A stretch of DNA of 11,111 nt from Spirochaetaceae bacterium (GTDB lineage Bacteria > Spirochaetota > Spirochaetia > Treponematales > Breznakiellaceae). The notes beneath the pieces are model-generated. The model made no database searches. It worked only from the letters and a program-made list of their open reading frames with translations, and was not told the DNA's origin. The stretch spans positions 1-11,111 of the forward strand of contig JAIRSQ010000169.1 of NCBI GenBank assembly GCA_031255395.1, in the 5' to 3' direction. The translations under genes and the position numbers were made by a program. Below, piece by piece: positions 1 to 6,734 of the stretch (the first letter of the stretch is position 1; the number at the start of each line of letters is the position of its first letter).

Positions 1-14
1 AAACGGCGAGACCG

Positions 15-1469
15 TTAATGGGTGACTTTGGGGTATTCTATGCGGGAGTGGTAGAAGCTGACAAGGATGCGGACAAAACTTTGCTTTATAGTTTCCATGT
101 CGCGGAAGGTCAGGGCGGATTCTGCCAACTGGCCGCTCTCATACTTGTCTTTGAACAGGTCGTCGATAAACTTTTCGAGGCGGGCAACCGTGGGCTTTTC
201 GAGTGTACGGCTTGCCGCTTCTGTAACATCGGCAAGCATGACCACGGCGGACTCGCGGGAGTGCGGCGGATTTCCCGGATAGCAGAAATCCTCCATATTA
301 ACCTGTCCCTCCTTTTCAAGCGCCGCATTGTAGAACCATTTTATCAGCGAATTGCCGTGATGTTCCGAGATGATGTTGATAACCTCGGTTGGCAGCCCTA
401 TGGCCCGCGCCTTCTCCACGCCCAGTTTGACATGGCTCCGGATTACAGTGGCGGAAAGACGGGGGGTCAACTCATTATGCTTGTTGTAAAGTTTCTGGTT
501 TTCGACAAAGTATTCGGGATGGTCTATCTTGCCGATGTCGTGGTAGCAAGCGCCCACGCGCGCCAGCAACGCCCGCGCTCCTATCTCGTTGCAGGCGGCT
601 TCGGAAAGCGAGGCGACCATCATTGAGTGGCTGTATGTCCCCGGCGCGGCGTTTTCCAGTTTTATCAGTACCGGAGCGCCTGTATCGAGCAACTCTATCA
701 ACCTGAACGTGGTCGCAATGTGAAGAGCGTTTTCTATTATAGGCAGTATGCCTAAAACCAGCATCCCGGAGGCAAGCCCGTTTACGGCGGCCCAGAACAG
801 TATGAACGGGCAGAATCTGACTGGACACCCCCGTATCAGCAGTATCGAAAACGCCGTAACAACGTTAACCGCCGCGATCGCCGCTCCGGCCTTTAACATG
901 TCCGAGCGACGGCGGGCGTTTCGCGCCGCCAGCGCGCCCGCCGCGCCGGAAGCCGTCCCCATCAGGTACGAATAGATGTCTATCGCCCCGGCCAGCAGCG
1001 CGCCTGTCGGCAGAATCAGCGCGATTATCATTCCTACGCGGCGGTCAATGGAGATCGAGACGAGCATCACTGTGAGCGCTCCGGGCAGAACGATAGAAGC
1101 GGGCATATAGCCGTCGAACAGGGTTTTGTCTCTGATGAAATATGCCGCGACAAAGTAACAGGCGCCGAGCATCGACAGCAGAATCACTTCCGTTTCCGTC
1201 CGGCGGCGGTTCCGCCAGCCGCTCAGCCTTCTGCCGGTAAAAAGTATTACAAACACAAAGAACAGCAGGAACATAATAGCCCGCCCGGCAATAACGCCGG
1301 CATCCGTCTCGCCGTCCGCAAGAAACAGTCCCGCCGAAACAATGAACGAAAGGACAAGCGCCATCGCCTGTTTTATCTTTGCGTTGGTCAATTTTACGGC
1401 GTTCCTTAAGGCTTTTACCGCCTTTTCGACTAGGAATTTTTGTTTTTCATCGCCGGTTTTCTTCGTCAT
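15..1469 (-). CDS. 7TM HD-domain phosphohydrolase, PgpH-like (probable c-di-AMP phosphodiesterase)
   Basis: This 484-residue membrane protein ends in a cytoplasmic HD domain. Hydrophobic segments lie at about residues 33-52, 60-79, 95-112, 122-140, 145-165, 195-213 and 220-245, which fits seven helices. The HD domain starts near 275 (GTYSHS, H281). It carries YHDIGK at 309-314, further histidines at 346, 370 and 371, and D414 in MLADVTEA, the expected metal-binding set. The same order is found in PgpH of Firmicutes, which hydrolyses c-di-AMP to pApA. Full-length PgpH is about 700 residues, with a large extracytoplasmic 7TMR-HDED domain between helices 1 and 2. Here that interval is only a short turn, so the sensor domain is missing. 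The frame is complete at both ends (ATG 1469, TAA 15-17). No strong ribosome binding site is visible. The TPR gene lies 161 bases upstream on the same strand. Family assignment is firm; the substrate is inferred from homology. Confidence 0.88.
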   Translation of the reverse strand: MTKKTGDEKQKFLVEKAVKALRNAVKLTNAKIKQAMALVLSFIVSAGLFLADGETDAGVIAGRAIMFLLFFVFVILFTGRRLSGWRNRRRTETEVILLSMLGACYFVAAYFIRDKTLFDGYMPASIVLPGALTVMLVSISIDRRVGMIIALILPTGALLAGAIDIYSYLMGTASGAAGALAARNARRRSDMLKAGAAIAAVNVVTAFSILLIRGCPVRFCPFILFWAAVNGLASGMLVLGILPIIENALHIATTFRLIELLDTGAPVLIKLENAAPGTYSHSMMVASLSEAACNEIGARALLARVGACYHDIGKIDHPEYFVENQKLYNKHNELTPRLSATVIRSHVKLGVEKARAIGLPTEVINIISEHHGNSLIKWFYNAALEKEGQVNMEDFCYPGNPPHSRESAVVMLADVTEAASRTLEKPTVARLEKFIDDLFKDKYESGQLAESALTFRDMETIKQSFVRILVSFYHSRIEYPKVTH

Positions 1470-1630
1470 ATGCCCGTATTATCTCTTTTTTATGAGCGGT
1501 TTTCTTGCCGCGTCCGCGTGTCTTGCCAATCCCTGCCGGCCCGACACGAAAGCAAACGTCCTACTCCAATATACCCCGCGCAGGCGCGCTAGGACACTTT
1601 GTTAAAACCGCGCGGAAACCTCCTCTCCGT

Positions 1631-2377
1631 TTACCTGTCATCCATCGAATTGACAATTCGGGCATTGCCCTGCCTGAGTTGTAACGCGTCTTGATTCGAG
1701 GGATATATCGCGAGCGCTTTATCCAGCCACGGTTTTACATTGTCCGGCTGTTTAAGGCGGTTATAAGCGTAAGCCAGCGAATAGTAGACATTGAAATAAT
1801 CGTCCTTTTCGAGATCGTACTTGCCGGAAAGTATATCCTGCATCTCGTTTATGCCCTTTCTTACATTGCTGAAGGGGGCAGGAGCGTAGACCCAGCGGGC
1901 CGCTATCATATAGGCGCAGGCAGCGTTCCGCGGGTTGTATCCCAGCCCTTTGTTAGCGTAAGATGCCACCTTGGAGCCGTTAGCTATCACCCACGCGGTC
2001 GATTTTAGCGTGCAGAGCTGGCTCATGTTATCGGCCATCATACGGTAACCATCCGCCGTAGGGTTTGCTTTTACCGAAGCGGCGGCATAATCAAGCCCGC
2101 TCTGATAACGAGCGGCAGCCTCCGTGCCGTTGTTTTCATTTTGATAGGCTTTGCCAATCAAATACTCGCAGAATGAGAGCGCGTTGGAAAGTTCCGTGCC
2201 GCTCAATTCGCCCTTTATCCGCTCTTCAACATCGTTTCCAAGCCGCGCCAGAGAAGCGGCGTCTCCTGAACACATATAAACTTCGTCCCGAAACCGCGCT
2301 ACCTGGTCGGGCAGGCTTTGGGCAAAAATAACCGCCGTGTTGAGACATAACCCAAGCGCCATCGCTGTTTTCAACAT
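1631..2377 (-). CDS. Secreted TPR-like repeat protein of unknown function
   Basis: I do not recognise a specific family for this 248-residue protein. Residues 1-19 look like a Sec signal peptide (short basic start, hydrophobic core, IFA just before Q20), so it is probably exported to the periplasm. The mature part is all-helical in character. Residues about 194-227 (YYSLAYAYNRL ... KPWLDKALAIYPSN) match the TPR pattern, with weaker helical pairs around 67-105 and 137-165. It resembles in style the periplasmic TPR proteins of spirochaetes, such as the TRAP-associated TatT type, but no TRAP transporter genes are nearby, so I do not adopt that name. Four cysteines are present in the mature chain, which is unusual enough to note. 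The start is ATG 2377-2375 with only a weak upstream AAATTGAAA. Its neighbour is the HD-domain gene, and co-transcription is possible but not shown. Confidence 0.75.
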   Translation of the reverse strand: MLKTAMALGLCLNTAVIFAQSLPDQVARFRDEVYMCSGDAASLARLGNDVEERIKGELSGTELSNALSFCEYLIGKAYQNENNGTEAAARYQSGLDYAAASVKANPTADGYRMMADNMSQLCTLKSTAWVIANGSKVASYANKGLGYNPRNAACAYMIAARWVYAPAPFSNVRKGINEMQDILSGKYDLEKDDYFNVYYSLAYAYNRLKQPDNVKPWLDKALAIYPSNQDALQLRQGNARIVNSMDDR

Positions 2378-2500
2378 CGTTTCAATTTACCATAAAACGG
2401 ACGTGTTGAAAAGCCTGAAACGTCGCAACCGGCAATCTTGCATTTGACGGAAACGCTGTCGATAACATTTGGAGAAAGGAGGGAGGGGGCATCACGGCGT

Positions 2501-2665
2501 TCCGACAGGCGCAATTACGAGGGCGGCGAGCGTGGCAAGACCGTAATTGCGCGGCGGCATGGCAAAGCAATGACGACCATAGGGGCCTGACCCTAAGGCC
2601 GCCCGGACGACTCTCATCCTTCAAATCGCCAATTCATTGCTCATTGTTAATTATTCATTCCTCTT
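2501..2665. repeat. Composite REP-like intergenic repeat, copy 1
   Basis: This stretch, between divergent genes, holds three recognisable modules. First, a perfect 11-bp inverted repeat GCGCAATTACG/CGTAATTGCGC (2509-2519 and 2542-2552) brackets a 22-nt loop containing GGCGGCGAGCG. Second, 2567-2596 carries GCAATGACG and then AGGGGCCTGACCC. Third, 2613-2660, read on the minus strand, is a purine-rich series of AATGA-type words including GAAGGATGAG and AGGAATGA. The same modules recur in the same order at 10121-10520 on the opposite strand. The purine-rich run 2471-2489 just outside may belong to it. I see no convincing gene here: the 80-codon minus-strand frame at 2382-2624 simply reads through the repeat. 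The modules are seen directly; the idea that it is a mobile family is inference. Confidence 0.6.
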
Positions 2666-2692
2666 GCAACCCAAGAAAAACTGTTGTAAGCT
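2664..2692 (+). promoter_or_regulatory. Possible weak promoter for the STAS operon
   Basis: TTGCAA at 2664-2669 and TAAGCT at 2687-2692 are separated by 17 bases, upstream of the hairpin and start of the triple-STAS gene. They match the sigma-70 consensus at 4/6 and 3/6 positions, so this is only a candidate. The spacing and location are right, and no better match was seen between the repeat and the hairpin. Confidence 0.25.
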
Positions 2693-2714
2693 GGGCGTGT
2701 TCCAAAACTGATTG

Positions 2715-2740
2715 ACAGCGCGCTAAACGCGCGCTGTTTT
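2715..2740 (+). terminator. Perfect 9-bp hairpin with short U run in the STAS gene leader
   Basis: ACAGCGCGC at 2715-2723 pairs perfectly with GCGCGCTGT at 2729-2737 across a TAAAC loop, and TTTT follows on the plus strand. It looks like an intrinsic terminator or attenuator, but it lies 45 bases upstream of the triple-STAS start codon and after the candidate promoter. No plus-strand gene ends just before it. It may attenuate the STAS operon, or block readthrough from an upstream repeat transcript. The U run is short, so termination efficiency is doubtful. Confidence 0.45.
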
Positions 2741-2774
2741 GAGCTTGGCAGAGCAGGCCAAAACAAGGTTTTTT

Positions 2775-2780
2775 AGGGGG
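2775..2780 (+). promoter_or_regulatory. Ribosome binding site of the triple-STAS gene
   Basis: AGGGGG ends five bases before ATG 2786 and is flanked by T runs on both sides. It decides this start, which lies at the front of the first STAS domain. Confidence 0.7.
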
Positions 2781-2785
2781 TTTTT

Positions 2786-3661
2786 ATGGGTATTGTTGAA
2801 AGCAGGCAGGATTCGAGACTTATTTTATCAACGGACGTGCGTTTGGACGCTGTATCCGCGCCGCAACTTGCGGAAAAGCTGGAACATATCGCGCTCACTG
2901 ATAGAACCGTTAAGTTGCTTGTGATTGATATGTCAAAAACAATCTATCTATCCAGCCTGGGGTTGCGCGTTCTGTTGCAAGGCTTAAAAGTAATGAAAAG
3001 CGTAGGCGGCAATATGTTGATACAGAACATAAACTCTCAAATTCGTCCGGTTTTTGAGATGACGGGACTGATGGAACTTATGGTGCGGGAAGAAAAATTG
3101 ATTATCCTAAGAAAAGACGAGGCTAGAACGGGTATAACGCTGTCTTTGGCGGGAAAACTTACAGACGAAACAGCCAATCAATTTGAGGCGGAAATAAACC
3201 GAATCGCTGATAAGTATGCGGATATATATTTGGACTGCTCTGATTTAAAGTTTATATCTAATGACGGTTTCAAAGCGTTGAAGGCTGTACGCGATCGCGT
3301 ATCAAAGAACAAGGACGGGATTTTGACGCTGGTGAATTTTCCTGAAAGCATGAAGCGGTTGCTAGCGGTCGAAAAACTTGATGAATTGCTTTACCTTTCA
3401 CCAGTGAGCGTAAAAGCGGAGAGCGGCAAGGTGTTTTTTTCTCTAGCCGGCAACGTAGACGATTTGGCCGCGCCCGCGTTACGCAAACACTTGGAACAAA
3501 TTCTGAAAAATAAGAAGGTCAAAGAAATATATTTTTATCTGGGAAGCCTGAACACCGTGTCCAAACAAATCATAATAACGTTTGTTGAACTGTGGGACGA
3601 GCTGGTCAAAACCGGAATAGCCGTAAAATTAACTCCTGTAAATCCTGACGCAGCCGGATGA
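2786..3661 (+). CDS. Triple STAS-domain protein (anti-sigma factor antagonist type)
   Basis: This 291-residue soluble protein appears to be three STAS domains in a row. Domain 1 (about 4-108) has the classic loop and helix IYLSSLGLRVLLQ, with S56-S57 at the place where SpoIIAA/RsbV proteins are phosphorylated. Domain 2 (about 115-208) has LKFISNDGFKAL, where the second serine is replaced by N159. Domain 3 (about 214-287) is the most diverged, with NTVSKQIIITFVELW at the same position. Typical antagonists are single domains of about 110 residues, so a triple unit is unusual. In partner switching, the dephosphorylated antagonist binds an RsbW-type kinase and frees its target, often a sigma factor. 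Such a kinase is encoded just downstream, so the two probably work together. The gene looks richer in A and T than the minus-strand genes. The domain-1 call is firm; domain 3 is tentative. Confidence 0.85.
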   Translation: MGIVESRQDSRLILSTDVRLDAVSAPQLAEKLEHIALTDRTVKLLVIDMSKTIYLSSLGLRVLLQGLKVMKSVGGNMLIQNINSQIRPVFEMTGLMELMVREEKLIILRKDEARTGITLSLAGKLTDETANQFEAEINRIADKYADIYLDCSDLKFISNDGFKALKAVRDRVSKNKDGILTLVNFPESMKRLLAVEKLDELLYLSPVSVKAESGKVFFSLAGNVDDLAAPALRKHLEQILKNKKVKEIYFYLGSLNTVSKQIIITFVELWDELVKTGIAVKLTPVNPDAAG

Positions 3662-3670
3662 GGACGCTGC

Positions 3671-3766
3671 ATGAAAGCCGCCTTTAGCACGCCGGCACTG
3701 AACATATTTGAAGCCTGCCGGCGGGCAAAATTGGAACTCAATGGCAATAGAGGACGGACGAAGTGA
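3671..3766 (+). CDS. Putative 31-codon small ORF coupled to both neighbours
   Basis: An ATG at 3671 opens a 31-codon frame between the STAS and kinase genes. A good ribosome binding site, GAGGA (3660-3664), sits six bases upstream and overlaps the STAS stop codon TGA (3659-3661). Its own TGA (3764-3766) overlaps the kinase GTG (3763-3765) in a GTGA arrangement, the usual geometry for translational coupling. The predicted peptide starts MKAAFSTPALN, is basic (about +5 net, with CRRAK in the middle and NRGRTK at the end), and has no membrane segment or known motif. It may be a functional small protein or only a coupling element. An internal noncoding spacer with chance signals cannot be excluded. 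I recognise no family. Confidence 0.45.
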   Translation: MKAAFSTPALNIFEACRRAKLELNGNRGRTK

Positions 3767-4317
3767 ATGAAACTGCCGATAGAGAAATGAACGAGTTTAT
3801 CGCGCCGACTCACCAAGGCGCTTCCAAAGATTCGCCTCCTGCCGTCCGTATTCCTGAGTCATCGGCGGCAAGCGATTCCGGTAAAAATGGCGATACGGAG
3901 AATAAAGCGCATGGAGCGTACATAAAAATCCAGGCCAACAGCGGCAACTTAAACTATCTGTCGGATTGGCTTAGCGGAGCGTTGCGCGGCCATAACTGCC
4001 CGGAAGCGATTTCCAATCAGATAATGTTGGTAAACGAAGAGATTTTTATCAATATCGCGTCTTACGCTTATCCCGTAACGGGCGGCAATGTAACGGCGCG
4101 TATCGGCAAAAAAGGAAAACTGCTCGCGCTACAGTACGAGGACGAGGGCGTTCCGTTTAATCCTCTGGAAATGCCCGCGCCTGAAATGAATGTGCCGCTG
4201 GAAGAACGCAAGATAGGCGGGCTCGGCATCTTTCTTGTCCGCCAAATTATGGACGAGGTTAAATACGAGCGCGTAAACAATAAAAACAAGCTAACCCTGT
4301 ACAAGATTATCTCTTAA
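3763..4317 (+). CDS. RsbW/SpoIIAB-like anti-sigma factor serine kinase (HATPase_c)
   Basis: The 184-residue product has a GHKL/HATPase fold at about 50-184. The N box is VNEEIFINIASYAYP (E92/E93, N97), the G1 box is YEDEGVPFNP (D127, G129), and the G2 box is IGGLGIFLVRQIMDEV (151-166). The family phosphorylates STAS-domain antagonists on serine and sequesters a sigma factor or other target in the alternate state. The first 50 residues are polar and low in complexity and are not part of the domain, giving a longer N-terminus than in RsbW (about 160 residues in total). GTG 3763 is chosen because GAGGA (3750-3754) stands eight bases upstream; the in-frame ATG at 3787 has no better site. Its start overlaps the small ORF's stop. 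The triple-STAS protein is the likely partner. No sigma factor gene is visible in the window, so the regulated output is unknown. It converges with the radical SAM gene across 29 bases with no obvious terminator. Confidence 0.86.
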   Translation: MNETADREMNEFIAPTHQGASKDSPPAVRIPESSAASDSGKNGDTENKAHGAYIKIQANSGNLNYLSDWLSGALRGHNCPEAISNQIMLVNEEIFINIASYAYPVTGGNVTARIGKKGKLLALQYEDEGVPFNPLEMPAPEMNVPLEERKIGGLGIFLVRQIMDEVKYERVNNKNKLTLYKIIS

Positions 4318-4346
4318 ACCCGCGCTCCTCCGGCATAAATCGGCGT

Positions 4347-6734
4347 TCAGTCAAATCCCCGCTGCCGTCCGTAAAGGCTTTCGTACACGTCAAAGTACGA
4401 GGCATAAGAGTCCTTGGATTTTGCGAGCGCTCCGAGCCGGGAAAGTCCGTATACCGCGCGGGGATCGCCGCAACGCGCCTTTCGATAAGCCTTTTCGTCC
4501 CGCGCCGCGACATAGTCACGCGCGGCGGAGGGAGTATCGTATTCAAACCCCCACAAAAGCGAGGCGACGGAATGTTTTTTGGAGCCGGACGGGATAACAA
4601 AGTCCGCCGCGCGGACTATCGCGATGCCTTCCGGCAGAACGCCGTTCAACTGCCGCATAAAGTCGCCGCCCGAAAACGGGCGTTCCGTATCGACGGACGC
4701 TATTTCGCACAAAGCGCGTACGCCGAGCGACAGCGGGGCGGCAAAGTCAAGGCGGGGCAGCGGGTTAAAGCCCGCCGTATACAGCACGGGTATTCCGGCT
4801 CGGAGAAACGCCATCGAAAACGCTTCGACAAGGGCAAGGTGTGGAAGAAAAACCGCCTTGCCCTCCTTTGAAAACGAAAACAGTATCCGGTAAGTGTCGG
4901 GGTCCCTGCCGCAGGCCGGCGGTGGCGCTTTGCTTTGCGGAAAAACGCCGTCAGCCTTTGCCACGTTTTCGGCGACACTGAGTTCGCCTCCGCACACGCC
5001 GCAACGTTCCGCGCAGTCCTTACGGCACACGCCGCCCGCCGTATACCTGCGGGCGTCCGCGTGTTCACGCGCAAGATATTTAGCCGACACCCCCGAAGAA
5101 ACGGTATCCCAGGCGAAAGCGGCACCCGCGTCCCTTTCGCCTGTTACCCGCTTCACATAATCCCCGTGCCGGCTTAAAACGTCCCGCCAGATGTCCTCCC
5201 GAAAGCGGTCGCTCCACGCGTCCAGACGGCAGCCGGACAGGTACGCCTCCTCGATAATGATGCCCGCTTCCCCGTCCCCGCGCGCTATGACGCCCTCAAC
5301 CTGAGCCATGAACGGGTCATGAACGCTCACCTTGTGCCCCTGCCTCTTTAGCGCGTCCCTGATACGGCGCAGGGCGGAGCGAGCCTCTTCCTCGCCAGTC
5401 TGCGCGCTCCATTGGAACGGCGTATGCGGTTTGGGCACAAAAACGCCGGCGTTTACCGAAAACTTTAGCTTTGTCCGCGCCGACAGTTCTTCGACAAACG
5501 CGATTATCGCCTCGTCTTCGGAGGTTTCCCCGCCCTGCCATCCGGCCGCCGGAAGCCCGATCATAAAGTACAGTTTTGCGGAACGCCAGCCGTTTTTCCG
5601 CGCCGCTATCATGGCCGCCGCGACGGAGTCCATGCTTATATCCTTGTTCAGCGAGGCCTGCCAGTCCGCCAGCGGCGTTTCTACCGCAAACGTCAGGCCG
5701 CTCTTTCGCACCCGCGATATTTTTTCTAGCAACGGCAGAGAAAACGTTGAAACGTGGAGGGACGGCAGTTGGAAGGAGACACGCGCTCCGCCGAATTTCG
5801 CGTCGAGCGCGTCGACAAGGTTTTCGATATTCCGGTAATCGCCGCTTGAAAGCGAGGAAAGGCTTATCTCGCGGAAGCCGGCTTTTTCCACGCACTCGGC
5901 GGCCTCGCTGACGACCGCGGCGCAGTCCTTCTGCCTCATCGGGCGGTACCAGATTCCCGCGTGGCAAAAACGGCAGCCGTTAGGACAGCCTCGCATGATC
6001 TCGACAACGCCATGATGCTGCGTTATCCTCATGCTCGGAACCGGAAAAACGGGCGCGGGAGACCTCCGTGACGGGAATCCGCCGTCTACCGCGCGGACAG
6101 CCTTTTCTTTCCCGTTAACCCAGACGGACGGGTGGAGCACCATCATATTTATTAGCTCTCTCCTCGACGCGCCGCCCTCTTTGGCGCGGGCAAGCCGTTC
6201 GGCCAACGTAAAAAACTCATCCTCAGCCTCTCCTATCCAGAACGCGTCGATAAAGCGCGCGTAGGGCAGCGGATTCGAGACGCACGGGCCGCCCGCTATC
6301 ACAACGGGACTCTCGTCCCCCCGGTCGCCGCCCAACAGCGGTATGCGGGCAGCGTCCATTATCGCCAGCGCGGAAGTTATGCCCAGTTCATAGCCCAGTG
6401 TGAACATCAGCATATCGCAGTCGCGGAGCGCGATGCCGGTATCGAGCGCGTACAGAGGTATGCCATGTTCTTTGAGCAGCGTTTCAAAGTCGGGAGCGGG
6501 GGCGAACGCGCGGTCGCATGATATGCCGGGCAGAGCGTTCAGGCGGTTGTACAGTATACGGAGCGCCTGATTCGACATTCCGATTTCGTACAGATCGGGG
6601 AACGCTATCACCGTTTGAAACGGAGCGTCCCGTTTCGCCAGCGTGCCGTACTCCCCGCCCGTGTATCGGGCAGGTCTTTCGACTGTCAGCAGCAACGGCC
6701 CCAAGTCCGTTAACGGGTTTATATGCCTTGACAT
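4347..6734 (-). CDS. Radical SAM protein fused to a DUF2344 domain (TIGR03960/TIGR03936 type)
   Basis: This long protein (795 residues) joins two modules. Residues 1-240 form the N-terminal region typical of the TIGR03960 family (FPDLYEIGMSN, IAGGP, IGEAEDEF), related to B12-binding-type Rossmann domains. The radical SAM core follows, with CPNGCRFC (C250, C254, C257) for the 4Fe-4S cluster. Around 570-581 is a second cysteine group (CRKDCAERCGVC). From about 613 to the end is the DUF2344/TIGR03936 domain (LPHLALVEAFSMAFLRAGIPV, GFNPLPRLDFAAPLSLGV), which in many bacteria is a separate or fused partner near the ribonuclease G and rplU genes. The reaction is not known to me; a role in RNA or ribosome modification has been suspected only from context. 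The stop of rodA is immediately followed by this ATG with no gap (TAAATG), so it is the third gene of the mrdA-rodA operon. The linker at 582-612 is poorly conserved in character. Confidence 0.87.
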   Translation of the reverse strand: MSRHINPLTDLGPLLLTVERPARYTGGEYGTLAKRDAPFQTVIAFPDLYEIGMSNQALRILYNRLNALPGISCDRAFAPAPDFETLLKEHGIPLYALDTGIALRDCDMLMFTLGYELGITSALAIMDAARIPLLGGDRGDESPVVIAGGPCVSNPLPYARFIDAFWIGEAEDEFFTLAERLARAKEGGASRRELINMMVLHPSVWVNGKEKAVRAVDGGFPSRRSPAPVFPVPSMRITQHHGVVEIMRGCPNGCRFCHAGIWYRPMRQKDCAAVVSEAAECVEKAGFREISLSSLSSGDYRNIENLVDALDAKFGGARVSFQLPSLHVSTFSLPLLEKISRVRKSGLTFAVETPLADWQASLNKDISMDSVAAAMIAARKNGWRSAKLYFMIGLPAAGWQGGETSEDEAIIAFVEELSARTKLKFSVNAGVFVPKPHTPFQWSAQTGEEEARSALRRIRDALKRQGHKVSVHDPFMAQVEGVIARGDGEAGIIIEEAYLSGCRLDAWSDRFREDIWRDVLSRHGDYVKRVTGERDAGAAFAWDTVSSGVSAKYLAREHADARRYTAGGVCRKDCAERCGVCGGELSVAENVAKADGVFPQSKAPPPACGRDPDTYRILFSFSKEGKAVFLPHLALVEAFSMAFLRAGIPVLYTAGFNPLPRLDFAAPLSLGVRALCEIASVDTERPFSGGDFMRQLNGVLPEGIAIVRAADFVIPSGSKKHSVASLLWGFEYDTPSAARDYVAARDEKAYRKARCGDPRAVYGLSRLGALAKSKDSYASYFDVYESLYGRQRGFD

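Noticed and set aside
18..626. 202-codon plus-strand frame
   Set aside because: Antisense to the HD domain, whose metal-binding residues are all in the minus frame.
1570..1630. GC-rich inverted words and a strong GAGGAGG on the minus strand after the TPR gene
   Set aside because: No start codon with a useful frame follows the SD-like sequence, and the stem CGCGC...GCGCG is too short to call a terminator.
2382..2624. 80-codon minus-strand frame upstream of the TPR gene
   Set aside because: Composed of the composite repeat and Cys/Arg-rich by frame effect; no supporting start signal.
5317..5967. 216-codon minus-strand and 168-codon plus-strand frames
   Set aside because: Shadows within the radical SAM gene, whose motifs fix the true frame.
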